Shown in pieces: positions 21,836 through 33,921 of a DNA stretch of 64,000 nucleotides. The position numbers were made by a program, and so were the translations under genes. The notes under the pieces were generated by a model that was not told where the DNA came from, searched no databases, and saw nothing but the letters and a program-made list of their open reading frames with translations. Within the stretch, counting starts at the first letter, position 1, and each line of letters begins with the position of its first letter. Location of the stretch: assembly GCF_002104995.1 (NCBI RefSeq), contig NW_024468249.1, positions 682,001 to 746,000 of the forward strand. The letters run 5' to 3'. The stretch comes from Linderina pennispora (taxonomy: Eukaryota; Kickxellomycota; Kickxellomycetes; Kickxellales; Kickxellaceae).

Positions 21836-23522
21836 ATGCTTCTCAACTTTCTAGCCGTCCTCCCTATCGCCCTAGCGGCCCGTGTTGTTGTCAACTGGGA
21901 CGTGGGCTACGTGATGGCCAATCGCGACGGCGTCAGGATGCGACGCTGCATCGGCGTCAACGGGCAGGTGCCCATCCCGCCTATCGAAATGACAGTCGAC
22001 GACACGCTGGTTCTAAACGTCCACAACTCGCTTGACCAGCCGACATCAGTCCACAGCCACGGGATATTCCAGAACGGCACCAACTACATGGACGGCCCGC
22101 TGATGGTCACCGAATGCGGCATCCCGCCGGGCGAGTCGTTCACATATGAATACCAGATCACGCAGACTGGGACGTTTTGGCTCCACGGCCACGCGCAAGC
22201 GCAGAATTCCGACGGATTGCGTGCACCACTGATTGTCAGGGACAAAGTGAAGCCGTACGAGTATGACGACGAATACACGTTTGCGCTCGAGGACTGGTAT
22301 TCCAAGGAATTTGCAGAGAGACATGCGGAGATTATGGACCCTACCAAGGACTTCCCGCCCAAGCCCTCGTTTCCGACGGCGCTGATAAACGGCTACAGCG
22401 GCAATGCTGCCCAGCCCGTTGCATTTGCGCCTGGCAAGACATACCGTGTCCGTGTCATTAACATGTCTACTACCGAGAACTTCCAGTTCAGCATTCCCGG
22501 CCACACGCTCAATGTCATCGAGGCGGATGGTATTTACTCTCTGCCGCATGCGGTAGATATCCTGGACCTGACTCCGGGCCAGCGGTACTCAGCACTGGTG
22601 ACGGCAAAGAACTCCAACGAGTTCAACTACTACTACAACGCCACAGTGTATATCGGCCTTGAATTGATGGTTCTGCAAGTCAACCCACGCGTGTACCTTG
22701 GTCTGGTCGAATACAAGCATGGCGCCCCAGTCCAGACTGTGGCGTGGACGGGCACAGGAAAGAGTGATTGATGATATTGAATTGTCAAACAAGGACCGCA
22801 CGCCACTGCTGCCAGTCGACCGCACCATCGACCTGGTTGTTGCTGATCATCTGTATACTAGCGGAGAGACACTAGCCTCCGTCAACAATATCACCTACAT
22901 TGAGCCCAAAATCCCGACCCTGCTCTCGGCGCTATCCCTGGGAGACCTGGCGCATAACCCGGTTGCATACGGACCGCAAACGAACGCAATCGTGTTGAAC
23001 CACATGGAGTACATTGAGTTCAATATCATCAACCCGACGGACCGCGACCACCCGATGCACATCCACGGACATGTGCTCCAGATTGCTGAATACGGGCCAA
23101 CCCCGGGGCCGTACTTTAGCCCGCATAACACGTCGTTTGTTACTCCAGTGCCGCCGCAACGCAAGGTCGCCAGCCCGTTCCCGATTGCCCGCGATACAGT
23201 GGAGCTCTCGGCGTTCACATACACCAAGCTGCGCTTGCGCGCAGATAACCCGGGCGTCTGGATCATGCATTGCCATGTCGTGAGCCATATGATACGGGGC
23301 ATGCAGGCGACAGTGGTCGAGGCTCCGGATGTGCTTGCGAGAACACTGAGGATGCCGGAGGAAATGCTGCAGATGTGCGATAAGCAGGGGATTCGCCGCA
23401 CAGGCAATGGCGCAGGCAACGCGGGGCTGGACATGGCGGGCATGCCTGCACCACCTGTCATTGCCACAGTGCCGCGCAGTCAAGTGCTTGAGCAACTGCA
23501 AGCAGCGCCAAGCAATCACTAA
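21836..23522 (+). CDS. Secreted multicopper oxidase, Fet3/laccase-like
   Basis: About 560 residues with a signal peptide (LLNFLAVLPIALAA) and three cupredoxin domains. All four copper motifs are present: HSHGIFQNGTNYMDGP, a variant HGHAQAQNSDG, HPMHIHGH and HCHVVSHMIRGM. They supply the His and Cys ligands of the T1, T2 and T3 sites. The residue at the T1 axial position appears to be Met. The enzyme should oxidise a substrate (iron(II) or a phenol) with reduction of oxygen to water. Unlike Fet3 there is no C-terminal membrane anchor, so a soluble extracellular enzyme is likely. One frame break near the middle is cured by dropping a G from GGG 22750-22752. It converges on the ABC gene with only 40 bp between. 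Confidence 0.88.
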
Positions 23523-23562
23523 AACACGGATTTTACATAGTTGAAAAGCATTTATGAAAGGA

Positions 23563-25462
23563 TTATATATCGGTGATAGTGTATCCGTCGCGAGTCAGAT
23601 CCAGCCGACGGCGATGGAAACGGTACAGGCCTTCACGGTGGCTAACAGACACCAGGGTGATATCCAAATCCACCATGGCCTGGTAGAGCGACGCCTCGGC
23701 ACCAGGATCTAACGAGCTCGTGCACTCATCCAGTACGGCAAATCTGGGACGCCAGAACAGCACCCTTGCAATAGACACGCGCTGCTGCTCGCCCGGCGAC
23801 AGGGTGCCGAGCCAGAACTGCACGGAATGCGGCTCATCATGCGGCAATAGGCGCAGGTGTGCCAAGCCAACCAGCTCGAGCAAGTTAGCCAGGTCCTGGT
23901 CGGAGCACACACGCAGGGAATTGCCCCAGGCGCCCGGATATGTCAGTTGCTCGCGCAGGCTACCGGCGACTATGTAGGGGGTCTGCGGTAAAAAGAACAC
24001 GTCCAGGGCGTTGTTTGTGTACGGCAGGGTGATTGTGCCGGCGGATGGCGGCCACAGCCCGCAGAGTGTACGCAGAACCGATGTCTTACCGACGCCGTTA
24101 GCGCCGGTGATTACCAGGGAATCGCGCGGGGCCACCGCAACCGACAGATTGGCCACCAGAGGCAGGCCCTTCGGGGTAGTGACGTCCAGGCCAACAGCCT
24201 GGATCCCCGATTGGGCATCGCCCTGGGCCGCACAAATGCCGCCTTCATTGCTGGCAATGCTGTCGAGCTCCTCCCACATTTGCACAATACGCGCGGTGAA
24301 TCCAGCGACATCGGTCAGCTTTTTGGCCTGTTCGATGACGAGCGTGAAGCGGTAGATCAGGTAGAGCGAAACGAATGCGTTCATGCTGATAATGCTGCTG
24401 AGCTCAGTGCCGGATTTGTCGCCATAGGCACCCAGGAAGATCGGAATGGCAATGATTATGTACGAGACGGTGGCGCCCAGATACGAGAACAGCTGGGTGA
24501 CAAAGTTGACCCAGAACTGGCTGCGCACCAAACGCCGCTGCGCACCCACCACCTGAAGCAAGGCCTTGTCTGCAATCTCGCGCTCGGTCTCCTCGCCGCC
24601 ATAGAAAGCAATGGACTCGGCGAACTCGCGAATCCTGACCTGCTGGAAGCGGAAATTCCCCTCCTCCTTCTCCTGTACATAGACGTTCTTGATCACCGGC
24701 GGCATCACCAAGGCGCGTCACCAGAGCGCCCAGAATAAAGTACAGGTAGACGGAAAGCGGGCCAAATACGCCCGATATGGCAAAGCACTTGTAGGTGTAG
24801 TAGAGAACCAGGAAGGGCGCGATCAGGAGCTCGGACAGAACCTCGGCCAGGTTCGCCGACAGCTTCTCGATGTCCTGGGAGATGCGCTGGTCGGGATTGT
24901 CGATCTGGCCCTGGCTCACCAGCGCATAGAAGCTCTGTGCCTTTACATACTGCTCGTGCGTAAACTGCGTCAGCGCATTGCGCATCATCACGCCCAATAT
25001 GCCATTGACAAACAACAATGAGGCTTTGGCGGTGCCCGACAGAACCACGATCCCGATGCACTCCAATAGTAGCGGGTAGAACGCTTTCTGATCCTTGTCT
25101 CCCAGGACTTTGTAGAAGTGCGACGGCAGGGAGCCGGAGAAATAAAACACAACTTCGGCCAGAAGCTTTCCAATTACCAGGCCGACGCAGCACAGGCCAA
25201 TGCGCTCTGGAGACTGCTTCGACAGCATCACGCGGAAAAGGTGGTAAAGGCGCCGCAGAAACACCAGGCCGAAGGTGTATTGGCGCGAGGCATTGGGCTT
25301 TTCGGGCATCTCGGAAGCGTCATCATTGTTCAGTCGCGTGTACTCGGTGGTGGGCGGGCGATTATTCGGGGCAATTGCGCTGAGGGCGGTTACTGCGCTC
25401 GGTACGGGGGTTTGGTCCTGTGGAAGCATTTCAAACGCTTCACTCGAATGAGCGGTGGACAT
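23563..25462 (-). CDS. ABC half transporter, subfamily D (ABCD4-like)
   Basis: The ATG is at 25462 and the protein is about 630 residues, one membrane domain plus one ATPase domain. The membrane part carries NPDQRISQDI, the ABCD-family motif in a form close to ABCD4, and FYGGEETER before the ATPase. The nucleotide-binding domain has GANGVGKTS (Walker A), LPQTPY (Q-loop), LSPGEQQR (signature) and AVLDE (Walker B), then a His in SVSHREGL. Half transporters of this family dimerise. ABCD1-3 move acyl-CoAs into peroxisomes, and ABCD4 is needed for lysosomal cobalamin release in animals. One frame break near 24710 is cured by dropping one base of AA. Which cargo applies here is not known. Confidence 0.87.
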
Positions 25463-25713
25463 AAAAAGAAAATAATGGAGGAAAACTGGGCGGAAACGTG
25501 GTGTGGAGGCGCTTCAGGCACTAGTCATCCAGCAGCTGTCAGCAGGCAGACGATAAGAGATGGCAGACGATTAACGATAGCAGCGGCACCAGCTAAAATC
25601 TATGCACGGCGTGCATCAGCAGCGCAAAGGGGAGGGGGAAATGTGGGAAAGAAAGAGGACGATTCATTTAAACCAGCTGACTCCAGCAAACTAACAAACA
25701 AAAAATGTTGGGT

Positions 25714-28700
25714 TCAGCTCCGCTTGTCGCACTGGCAGGCGCAGTCGGGCACTGGGCACTCCAGGTGCGAGGCAAACCAGCCCTGCATGTGGGCGACATG
25801 GCCGCCGTGGCCACAGGTCTGGCACCACGAGAACCACTGGGCAAAGTCGCCGCCGAAATTGCGCGAGTCGGCCTCGATGCTGGACGGAGCTATGGCAGTG
25901 CCCAGCGTCATCCGGCACACTATGCACCGCGGCAGGTTGTTGCCGCACCGCGGACAGTGCGTATACGCCAGCCGCGTCTGCATCCCCTGCTGGTTCCGCC
26001 GCAGCGCTGGTACCGTCGTAGCCGACGCAGCCGATCGCGCAGACACTGGCTGACTACCGGACGATGCCGGGCGCAACATACGAGCATCAGGCGGGCCCGG
26101 CATTGAGGCCCGGCGCGCCGCTGTTCTTGTTGCCACCGTGTAGGCCGCCGATCCCGGGTCCGGCGGAGGCCGAGGACGCGCCCTCGGACGGCGGCTTGGG
26201 GGCGGCGTAGCTGAGGCTCTGGTGGCAGAAGGTGCAGCGCACGTCGGTCGGGTTCATGGCCAGCTCCAGCGCAACCTTGGAGGCCCGCGGCAGACCCTTA
26301 GCGGTGCGCCAGCTGCCCTGCGCAATGTCGAACAGGCAGCGCGTGGAGAACATGCGCCACTTGTTGAGCAGATGGCGGTAGGCGTAGATCCACCGCTCGG
26401 CCGGCTCCGCTGCCGCCACGCCCGGCTCCATGTCGAAGATTGCTGCCAGTGCTGCGGTCTGCACGTCAGCCGTGCGGTCCACGTACGCGCGCAGCACATG
26501 TAGTCCGTGGCCAGCCAGCCCAGTCACCAGCAGCCCGTCCGGCTCGCCACGCACCACGGCCTGGCGGTACATGTCGCGCACGAATCCGCAGCAGCGCCGA
26601 GTCGTCCAGATGCCGCAGCGCGACAGCGAGCCGGTCGCTGAGCGGCAGCGTGTGCATGGCGGCGATAACGGCAGCCCAGTCACGCGTGAACAGATACGTG
26701 AAGATCAGCTGCAGGTGCGGCGACGCATACATGTCACCCGGCGGCAGGGCCCCAGCGTCCCCGGCGCCCAGGCTGCCGCGTGCCCGCAGCATGAAGGCCA
26801 GCACCTTGTGGTCCTGCTGGCTGCTGGCCTCCAGCGCCTGCAGGCACCGCGCATCGTCGCCGTAAACAAACGCCGTGGCCGCCGCACGTGCCCAGTCGCC
26901 ACGGGCCTCCAGCGCGCGGATATGGCGGTCGCGCAACGCTCCCTCCAGCCCCCACCCGCAGTACTGCAGCGCCAGCGCCCGCTGCGCGTTGATCTTGGAC
27001 CTGTCCCGGATCACCAGCCGCCCGCGTGCTGCCGCACTGGCCGACTGCGCGTGCAGGTACGCCAGCTGCTTGTCCTTGAGCCGCAGCAGCGCATAGACGC
27101 CCGTGAAGCTGATGTCCATGCGCGGCGCTGCAAAATGCGTCCCGTCCTGCCGCCGGATTTCTGCGTCACGGATCCACTGCCACAGGTCCCGCAGCGCCGC
27201 CTGCCCACGCACTACGCGGTATGTTGGCTTCGGCGCCAATGCCGTAGCCCAGCAGCACGCGCTGGCGCATCCGCACCAATATGTCGTCGGCCAGCGCTGC
27301 CGCTTCGTTCCCCCACCCGTCCACCGCCGGACTGAACGTCACTGCCCCCGATGCAAGCCGCTCATACAGGCGCGGCGACGTGACCTTGGCCGAGCTGCTT
27401 GTTGTGTGAGCCGCCGCGTTGCCCAGGTTCAGGTTGAGCCCCGAGAGCTGGTCGTGCACTGCCCGCGTCCCTGCCATCCAGGCTCTGCTGCCGCGCTGCC
27501 TGCTGTCGCCGCGCCAGCAGACTGCCAGCGGTCCCATGAGGAGCTGCCGCTGCCGCCGCTTGTGCTGATGGCTTGCGGCTGGCGGTGGGCGGCGAGCGCC
27601 CGGTGGTGGGCGTGATCACATGCATCTCTGCCACCGCCATGTGGTGCATCTTCTGCTGCGCAAAGCTCGATGCCAGCACCCCGTCAAGCGCCGCCCAGTT
27701 GTTGGCCACCGCCAGCGCCCCGCGGCAGCTGAACGCACCCGGCCGCGGTATTGGCAGCACCGACGCATGCGGCTCTCCGTCGCTGCCAATGGTGGCCAGC
27801 TGGTATCGCTTTGCTATCTTGGCGCTGGCCGCCGGTGGCACCCACAGGAACAGACCCTGCAGCAGCCTGCTGTCAGCCAGCGTCGACCCCTCGAGTTGCG
27901 TCCAGATGTGCAGACCCTTGGGTGGTGCCGATGCTATCTGCGCTGCTGGATCGCTGTCGTACCGGTCCTTGAGCCGTGCTTCGTCCTGGAATGCGTCGGC
28001 TGTCGGCCCTCGACTCACCGCCACCTTGCCGCTGCTGTATTCATTGACGCTGAACAGATCTATTGTGTCTCGCCCGCTCACCTTGACACCAATGCACCCG
28101 GATCGCCGCGGTGAGAACTCGACCTTGGCTACTGGCCCACTCCCAATGTCGAACCGGTGGACCGCCTGCGTGGCCCACCGCAGATCCCACATGTTCACGA
28201 TCCCCTGCCGGTCGTGAGCCATATATCGTGCATTGTTGAACGGGTCAAACTGCAGATCATACACCGTCCCTGCTGTCGCACACCCCGACGAGCTGTTTCC
28301 GGGATTCGCAATGTACAGGAACGTGTCGCCGCCGTTGCGCGACCGCAGATCGCAGAGCCGGATCGAGCACCGCGTCTTGCGCGACCCAACCAGGAATGCT
28401 GTCTGTTGATCCCTGGTGTCCAGCACAGCGATGTGATCCCCGACCCGCTGTACGCCGGCCCATACTCGCCGTCCCTCTCCTGCCCCGCCATCCCCGGAAT
28501 GTACCTGTCGCTCGTGCCGCCTGCATTCAGCGGTGTCGACATGTGCGACCCGTCATACACTGACTCCACATTGCCGCTGTAGCTTGACCACGGCGCCGAC
28601 TGCGAGCCCAGCATCTGCCGCACCTCGTCTGTCCGCGTAATGTCGTAAATGTGCAGGCTTTCTGCGCCCATCCATATGGTCGAATCCGCATGCCAGAATG

Positions 28701-29261
28701 TCGCTGCGCCCAGGATTGAACGCCAATGCCTGGCACACCCGCCCGCTGCTCGGATATACCCCCACTACGGCTGCGTGCATATGGCTGTTCAGCGTGCTGT
28801 GGTCGCCATGCAGAGGGAAGAAGTGCAGATCCACTTCACCCGCTGCGCTGCCCACCGCTACAACACCTGACATGTCCAGCTCCCGTCCGTACGCTGCCAG
28901 TGCTGTTGTCCGCTGGTGCAATACCCGATGTGCTTCCAGATCGAACTGCACTTTGCTGCCCGCCTGTATTAGACTACACCCCCTCAAGGAATCTAGTGCC
29001 ATTCTTTTTCTTTTTTTTTGCCAAACGGAGACTATCAGCCTCCTCACCGATCGTTGTCTGCGTCACCACCTGCTCTTAAAAAATCCCATGCTGAGGCATT
29101 CGAGTTTTCGTTTTGCCTTTCCCGTCTCGCCCTCTTACCTTGTCGCTATACGCATTCATGCGATAAAGCCGAACCCCGTCGTTGCCTCCCACCACAACGC
29201 GACATTCAGAGCTCGGGTTCAGCCAAGTGGCCACCGGCAGTTTCTCCAGTTCCGCCGCCAT
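25714..29261 (-). CDS. SEA4: MIOS/Sea4, WD-repeat subunit of the GATOR2/SEA complex
   Basis: The N-terminal part (from ATG 29261: VATWLNPSSECRVVVGGNDG) is a WD propeller, with further blades such as VYDLQFDPFNNARYMAHD and GIVNMWDLRW. A helical solenoid follows, and the C-terminus carries the diagnostic Cys/His-rich modules CTFCHQSLSYA, CPRCGNNLPRCIVC and FSWCQTCGHGGHVAHM, ending CQCDKRS. Sea4/MIOS regulates TORC1 in response to amino acids at the vacuole or lysosome. An intron near 29145-28995 (donor GTAAGA after SDK) interrupts the first blade; its acceptor is unclear because of an A-rich run. Many frame breaks occur (around 28680, 28390, 27480, 27240, 26600, 26110). The Cys modules themselves are intact. 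Confidence 0.9.
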
Positions 29262-30498
29262 TCCGCTGTTTTCTCGCGTCCTGTCGCAAAAGTACTCTAA
29301 AATAAACGTGTGTTCCTGGTGAATGCACCCGTCCACAAAAAAGCAGAATGCGTGAATGCAACAAGGAAATTAAAATAACTAAAATAAAAGCTGAGGCTGT
29401 ATGCCAGCTGCTGCGTCAACAAAAATAGGCATTCTCCGGAGTAGATGCCGGTTCGGAAATCGGCAATGTCATGGCACAGAGGCTCGGCTCACTGGCTAGT
29501 GTCCCGACTCGCTTATATTGTGCAGCTGCCCCCCCACACCACCGGATCCATGCATAACCATCTGACCCACCTATATGTGCCCGCGGGGCGTTCAGACAGA
29601 CAGGATGACGGTGTCAAAGCCGGCGGTTCTGGCAGTATGGTTGCCTCATTTCTCCTGCGCACTGCCAGCGCCGGCAACCCCAGCATCTCCAGCCAACCCC
29701 TGCGTGTCTCGCCATCACTAGTCCCCTGGTCCATGTACGCCATATACACAGTTTCACCTTTAAAATTACACTTTGCAGATACGACAAGGAAAAAAATAAC
29801 TACAGGCTGGTAAAGGAAAGAAACCATGTCTACCACACCCGAGGAGGTGTTTTAATTTCACCCTCAGCTTTTCCTTCCATGCCTGCTCCCTGGAAAAATG
29901 ACACGCGCCTGCTGCGCCGAGGAGATGGAGAAGCAAGAGTGCGAATGGTGCGTGACAAGCGCTTCTGGGGAATATTCCCCCGTCATATATCGCCAGCTGG
30001 TGGGCTGCTGCTGCGCCTCATTTCTTGCTTTGCATGGATAGTATGACATTCATCATCGCTGTGTAATCAGGCAGTGGTTCCATCTGGTTGTTGGGCTGGC
30101 TGCTGGCTTTTCTGTGCAACAAAAATTGGGTCGGGTGAAGCACATCCATCATGTCGTGAACGTGCTCGCACAATACAACCAATGCTGGCATTCCCTGCCA
30201 AAGTTGATAAGCCGGTGCTTTCCCACCTGAGGCACCATGCAAATCAGGCACCCAGCCAGGGTACGCCCCAGGTTCCATGGGGCAAACAACTACAGTTGTA
30301 CAGCTACACATCTCTAATCCAGCAGTATGCTACGTACATCTAGCCAAAAGAGCAACAAGTTGTCAAATATGATTTTAAAAGTGTGCCAAGAAAGAAACAT
30401 AGGTATGGAAAAAGAGGTGCTGAACCACCATGCTGTGCATTATGCACCGAACGGATCCTGAGGAGTAAAGCAGCCCGTCGGGGACCAGCACATTTCAT
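29262..30498. other. Intergenic region, 1.2 kb
   Basis: Between the MIOS gene start and the 3' end of the first KH gene, both on the minus strand. No convincing gene, RNA or repeat is seen. Confidence 0.55.
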
Positions 30499-33053
30499 TT
30501 ACCACGAGCCACCATCAGCAAACCCACTGCGCTCCGAGGCCCAATCATCACCAGTGTTGCCATTCTTCTCCCCAGGCTCCACGTCATCCTGCCTATCGCT
30601 CTCCCCCCACCCAGAAGCTCCACCGGGCGAGGACACCTCGCCAGCACTGACCTCACCGTCGCATTCGAGAGCCGTCTGGCCCCGTTCTCCGCCTTCCCAC
30701 TGCCCTCCGAGTCCTGCTTGATCGGCCGCGACCTGCCTGTCACCGACCCATTGCGCTTCCGCGCATCCTCGCTCTTGCGCAAGCCGCGATGCCGTGAGCT
30801 GCGCCGGCGGCTCCGGCTCCTACTCTCGCTCTCGCTGCGGCTCGCACTGCGGCTCTCGCTGCGGCTCCGGCTCGTGCGCTTCGACCGCCGGCTGCTCCGC
30901 CGGCTGCGGTGCCGGCTGCGCCGCGACTTGGACCGCGTGTGCGACCGCCTGCGGTGCCGCCGCGATCGGTGCCGGTGCCGGCTGCGCGACCGGCTGTCAT
31001 TCGAGCTCGACCGCGATGACGCCGACGACGACGGCGAGCGCGATGACCGGCTGCGCCGCCTCCGCGACGACCGCTCATCTGTCTTGATCGGCTCCAGACT
31101 CACGCGGTTCCGCGGCACTCCCTGCTTTGCAAGGAACTTGCGCAGCCCGTCGCGCTCCGGCTTGTACGGCTGCGACTCTTGCTGGTCGCTGGTCAAAGTG
31201 CGCCGCACCTGGTTGCCGATCACCTGGATCACGCGCTCTACCGAGCTCGGCGTGCCCACGATCTCTACCACGCGCTCACGGCTCTCGGAGATGCGCTCAC
31301 GGTACACGTACACACGCCTCGCCGCGCAGTTTACGCGCGTGTTGATCAGCGTTTCACTCTTCTGCCCAATGATGGCGCCGCATGTCTTGTGCGGGATCAG
31401 GAGACGGATCGGGACAAACGGCTTGTCGGTGTCGACCTCCTTGATCCCGCGTCCACGCATCTGCGGCGGGTAGTCGACGTGCATGCCTTGCGAGATGAAG
31501 TGCTCGGCGAGCTCGCGGAAAGCCTAGACGCATGACGGAAGTGCAGACGTAGCAGAAAAGGGAGGAGCAGGCAGGATAGTGAGTTAGAAGACGCACGGCT
31601 GGAGAAATAACGACGTATGGATGCATGTTGGTAGTTGCAGGGAGAGGGGCAGAGGGGCTGGGTGGCAGGGGTTTATGGCCAGTGAAGAAACAAAAGCAGA
31701 GGAATGACGCTACAGCAAGGGCAGACTGGCAGAGAGGCTGGGGTTCGAGGGGGCGGAGGAGGAGAGGAAGACGAGAGGCATGACCAGGAGAAGACGAAGG
31801 GCGGCGCTAGATCAGAGCCGAAGTTTCCTCCTCGCGCTTCTGGCTCCAAGTTGGCTTCTTGGTATGATGCATGTCGGCCAGGCAAATGGTGTATGGATGG
31901 GTCAAAGGGTGTGGCATATGCTGTTTACAAAAAGACGAAGCTTTGTGGTAGAGAGAGGTGGTGACTGTGGATTGGCAGAGTCATGTATGCGGCATATCGG
32001 ATCAGCGAGCGCGCTGTAGATTTACTTCATTAGGGCTGGCCCAAGCAGGAAATCACATCTTTCTGGGCAGCGGAGATGGGTGAGAACAGATGGGCGAAAC
32101 CTTGAGCGCAGTTCACGCTCTCCTTTGTAAACCTGGGGGCGTGAACAAGCAAAAACACCGGCGACAATGCCAGCCACCACCAAAATAAGGGTGTAGGTCA
32201 GCACGCTGCATATCGCTTTATCGGCAGCGGGCAGGAAAGGAAGAGGAGGGAGAGAAGCAACGCCCAGCCACTGCCACTGTCGCTATTACAACTACGCGCT
32301 TGGAAAAAATGGACTTACCTCGGCAACCTTGCGGACACTGCCCTTGACAACAAGAATGCGGTCCTGCTTGTCGTTTGTCTCGCTCGAAATCTTCCACTCC
32401 ACCTGCTGCGTCGCTCTGCGCAGCTTGGTCAGGTGCGCTCCGCGCAGGCCGATAATGATGCCTCCGTCCTCGTACGGGAACACCGCGCGCACGCTGACAA
32501 CGCGATCGCGCGACCGCGAGCGATCCGGCTCCTCGCGTCTCCTCCTGCGCGACGACCTGTGGCTCCTCGAGTGGCTGTCGCTGTCGGCTGACGGCGATCG
32601 AGACCGCGAGCTCGAGTGCCACCGACCCGCGACCCGACGGTCCGGGCCGACCGCGGCGACCTGCTGCGCCGGCTTCCACGGCGGCGGCGGCGGCGGCTGC
32701 TGCGACTCGACTTTTTGTCAGAGCGGCGCTCCGTTGCGGTCGTCCAACCGGGTGTCGACTTCCATGTCTTCGCCTTCTTCGCCCTCCTCGCCATTCTTGT
32801 CCAGATCTTCGAATTCACCATACCCGTTCTTTGGGGACGCGCCAGGTGTGCGGAGAATGTCGTTCTCAGTGCCGTCGTCCATGTCGTCGTCGTCCAGCGC
32901 TCCGTCGCCGCTGCCAAAGCCTGTGCCCAGCAGCATGTGCAGCTCCTCCAGCTCATTCCTCTGCTCGCCCGACACATGCGATTCGGCCGGCCGCGCTGCC
33001 CCGCGCTTGCTCTGGTAATCGGAGAGCGAGAACCGCTTTGGCCCGTCACTCAT
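30499..33053 (-). CDS. KH-domain RNA-binding protein with flanking RS-rich regions
   Basis: The ATG at 33053 starts an acidic N-terminus (ALDDDDMDDGTEND). A first Ser/Arg-rich stretch follows (HSSSRSRSPSADSDSHSRSH), then KH1 (GGIIIGLRGAHLTKL). After a 795-bp intron comes KH2 (CGAIIGQKSETLI), in which the GxxG loop reads GQKS. A long RS domain (SRSRSRHRHRSRRHRRRS and onwards) and an acidic tail ending GFADGGSW complete it. The tail frame ends at TAA 30499-30501 after one base correction near 30690. KH proteins of the PCBP/Hek2 kind bind C- or U-rich RNA; RS domains contact splicing factors. A nuclear role in splicing or mRNP assembly is therefore likely. No third KH is seen. Confidence 0.83.
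31524..32318 (-). other. Long intron in the KH/RS gene, 795 bp
   Basis: GTAAGT donor at 32318-32313 after VRKVAE and an acceptor TAG ending at 31524 before AFRELAEHF; phase 0. No open frame or RNA was recognised inside. The neighbouring KH gene has an intron at the same protein position. Confidence 0.8.
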
Positions 33054-33921
33054 TTGCTGACGCTAATTAAAAAGCCCTCCCGAAAATATGCCAGAAAGTA
33101 TAAAATAAAACCAGCCCGAGATATCTCGAGCAATGCTGTCCGTGCTGGTAGCTGAGGTGCCAATACAAGGAAGACGGGGGTAGGAGAAAAAGTAAAAGAG
33201 AGGGCCAAAATGCGTGTTGACGCGTTTTTCCCTCCACCGTTGACAAGATTTTCTGGTCAAGAGTGGGCCGGCTCACGCCACAGCTGCAGATCGGCTCGTC
33301 GCTTTGTCCACCCGGCTCGCAGCAATCCCTCGCTCGGTTTTTCTGGGACGAACGTGGGCCAGGGTGTGGCTCGCGGCATGTGTGCACATCACATACGCCA
33401 GCCGGGCACTGCCGGCCATGCCATGGACACCCAAGGCTTGCCTGCAGGAGATAGCCGCTAAACAGAAATCACTGGCACGGCCCTGGGCTGCTTGGTAATT
33501 TGGTTCTTGGCGCACCGCCATCGAATGCCAAGTGTCACGGTGCTTCCTGCAAAGAACAAAAAGCTTGAGTCTGATTTCGTTTCTTCTGGATGCCGGTCGC
33601 ACAGCCGCCCACCACTCTCCCCGCTAATCCAATGCAAGGCTGCTTGTGGAGCAAAGCACGAGGAGAGAGGAGGGAGAGCAGACATTGGGACTGCTCCACA
33701 CACTCTGCCCTGCGTTGCGGGCAATTACACAGGCAATACAAAAGAAGCAAGGCTCGCCCGTATGGAGGAAGCAGGGGTTTATATAAAAAGAACTGTGATA
33801 CACAGCCGCAATGCATGCCCATTTGCTTGTTGCCAGCCTGCTTTCGATTCCACTTTCTACTCCCGAGCACCGCTTTTTACCCCTCCTTTCAATAGACTTC
33901 CCCTTTTTTTTCGCCACACAA
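33054..33921. other. Divergent promoter region between two KH genes
   Basis: An 870-bp spacer between head-to-head KH genes. It holds a TATA box facing the plus-strand gene and no recognisable coding sequence. Confidence 0.55.
33780..33788 (+). promoter_or_regulatory. TATA box of the three-KH gene
   Basis: TTTATATAAAAAG about 135 bp upstream of the ATG at 33922. Confidence 0.5.

Noticed and set aside
11316-25462. Secondary-metabolite or iron-uptake cluster (SDR, oxidase, ABC transporter)
   Set aside because: No synthase, permease or shared promoter element is present, and unrelated housekeeping genes (PPR, septin) lie between.
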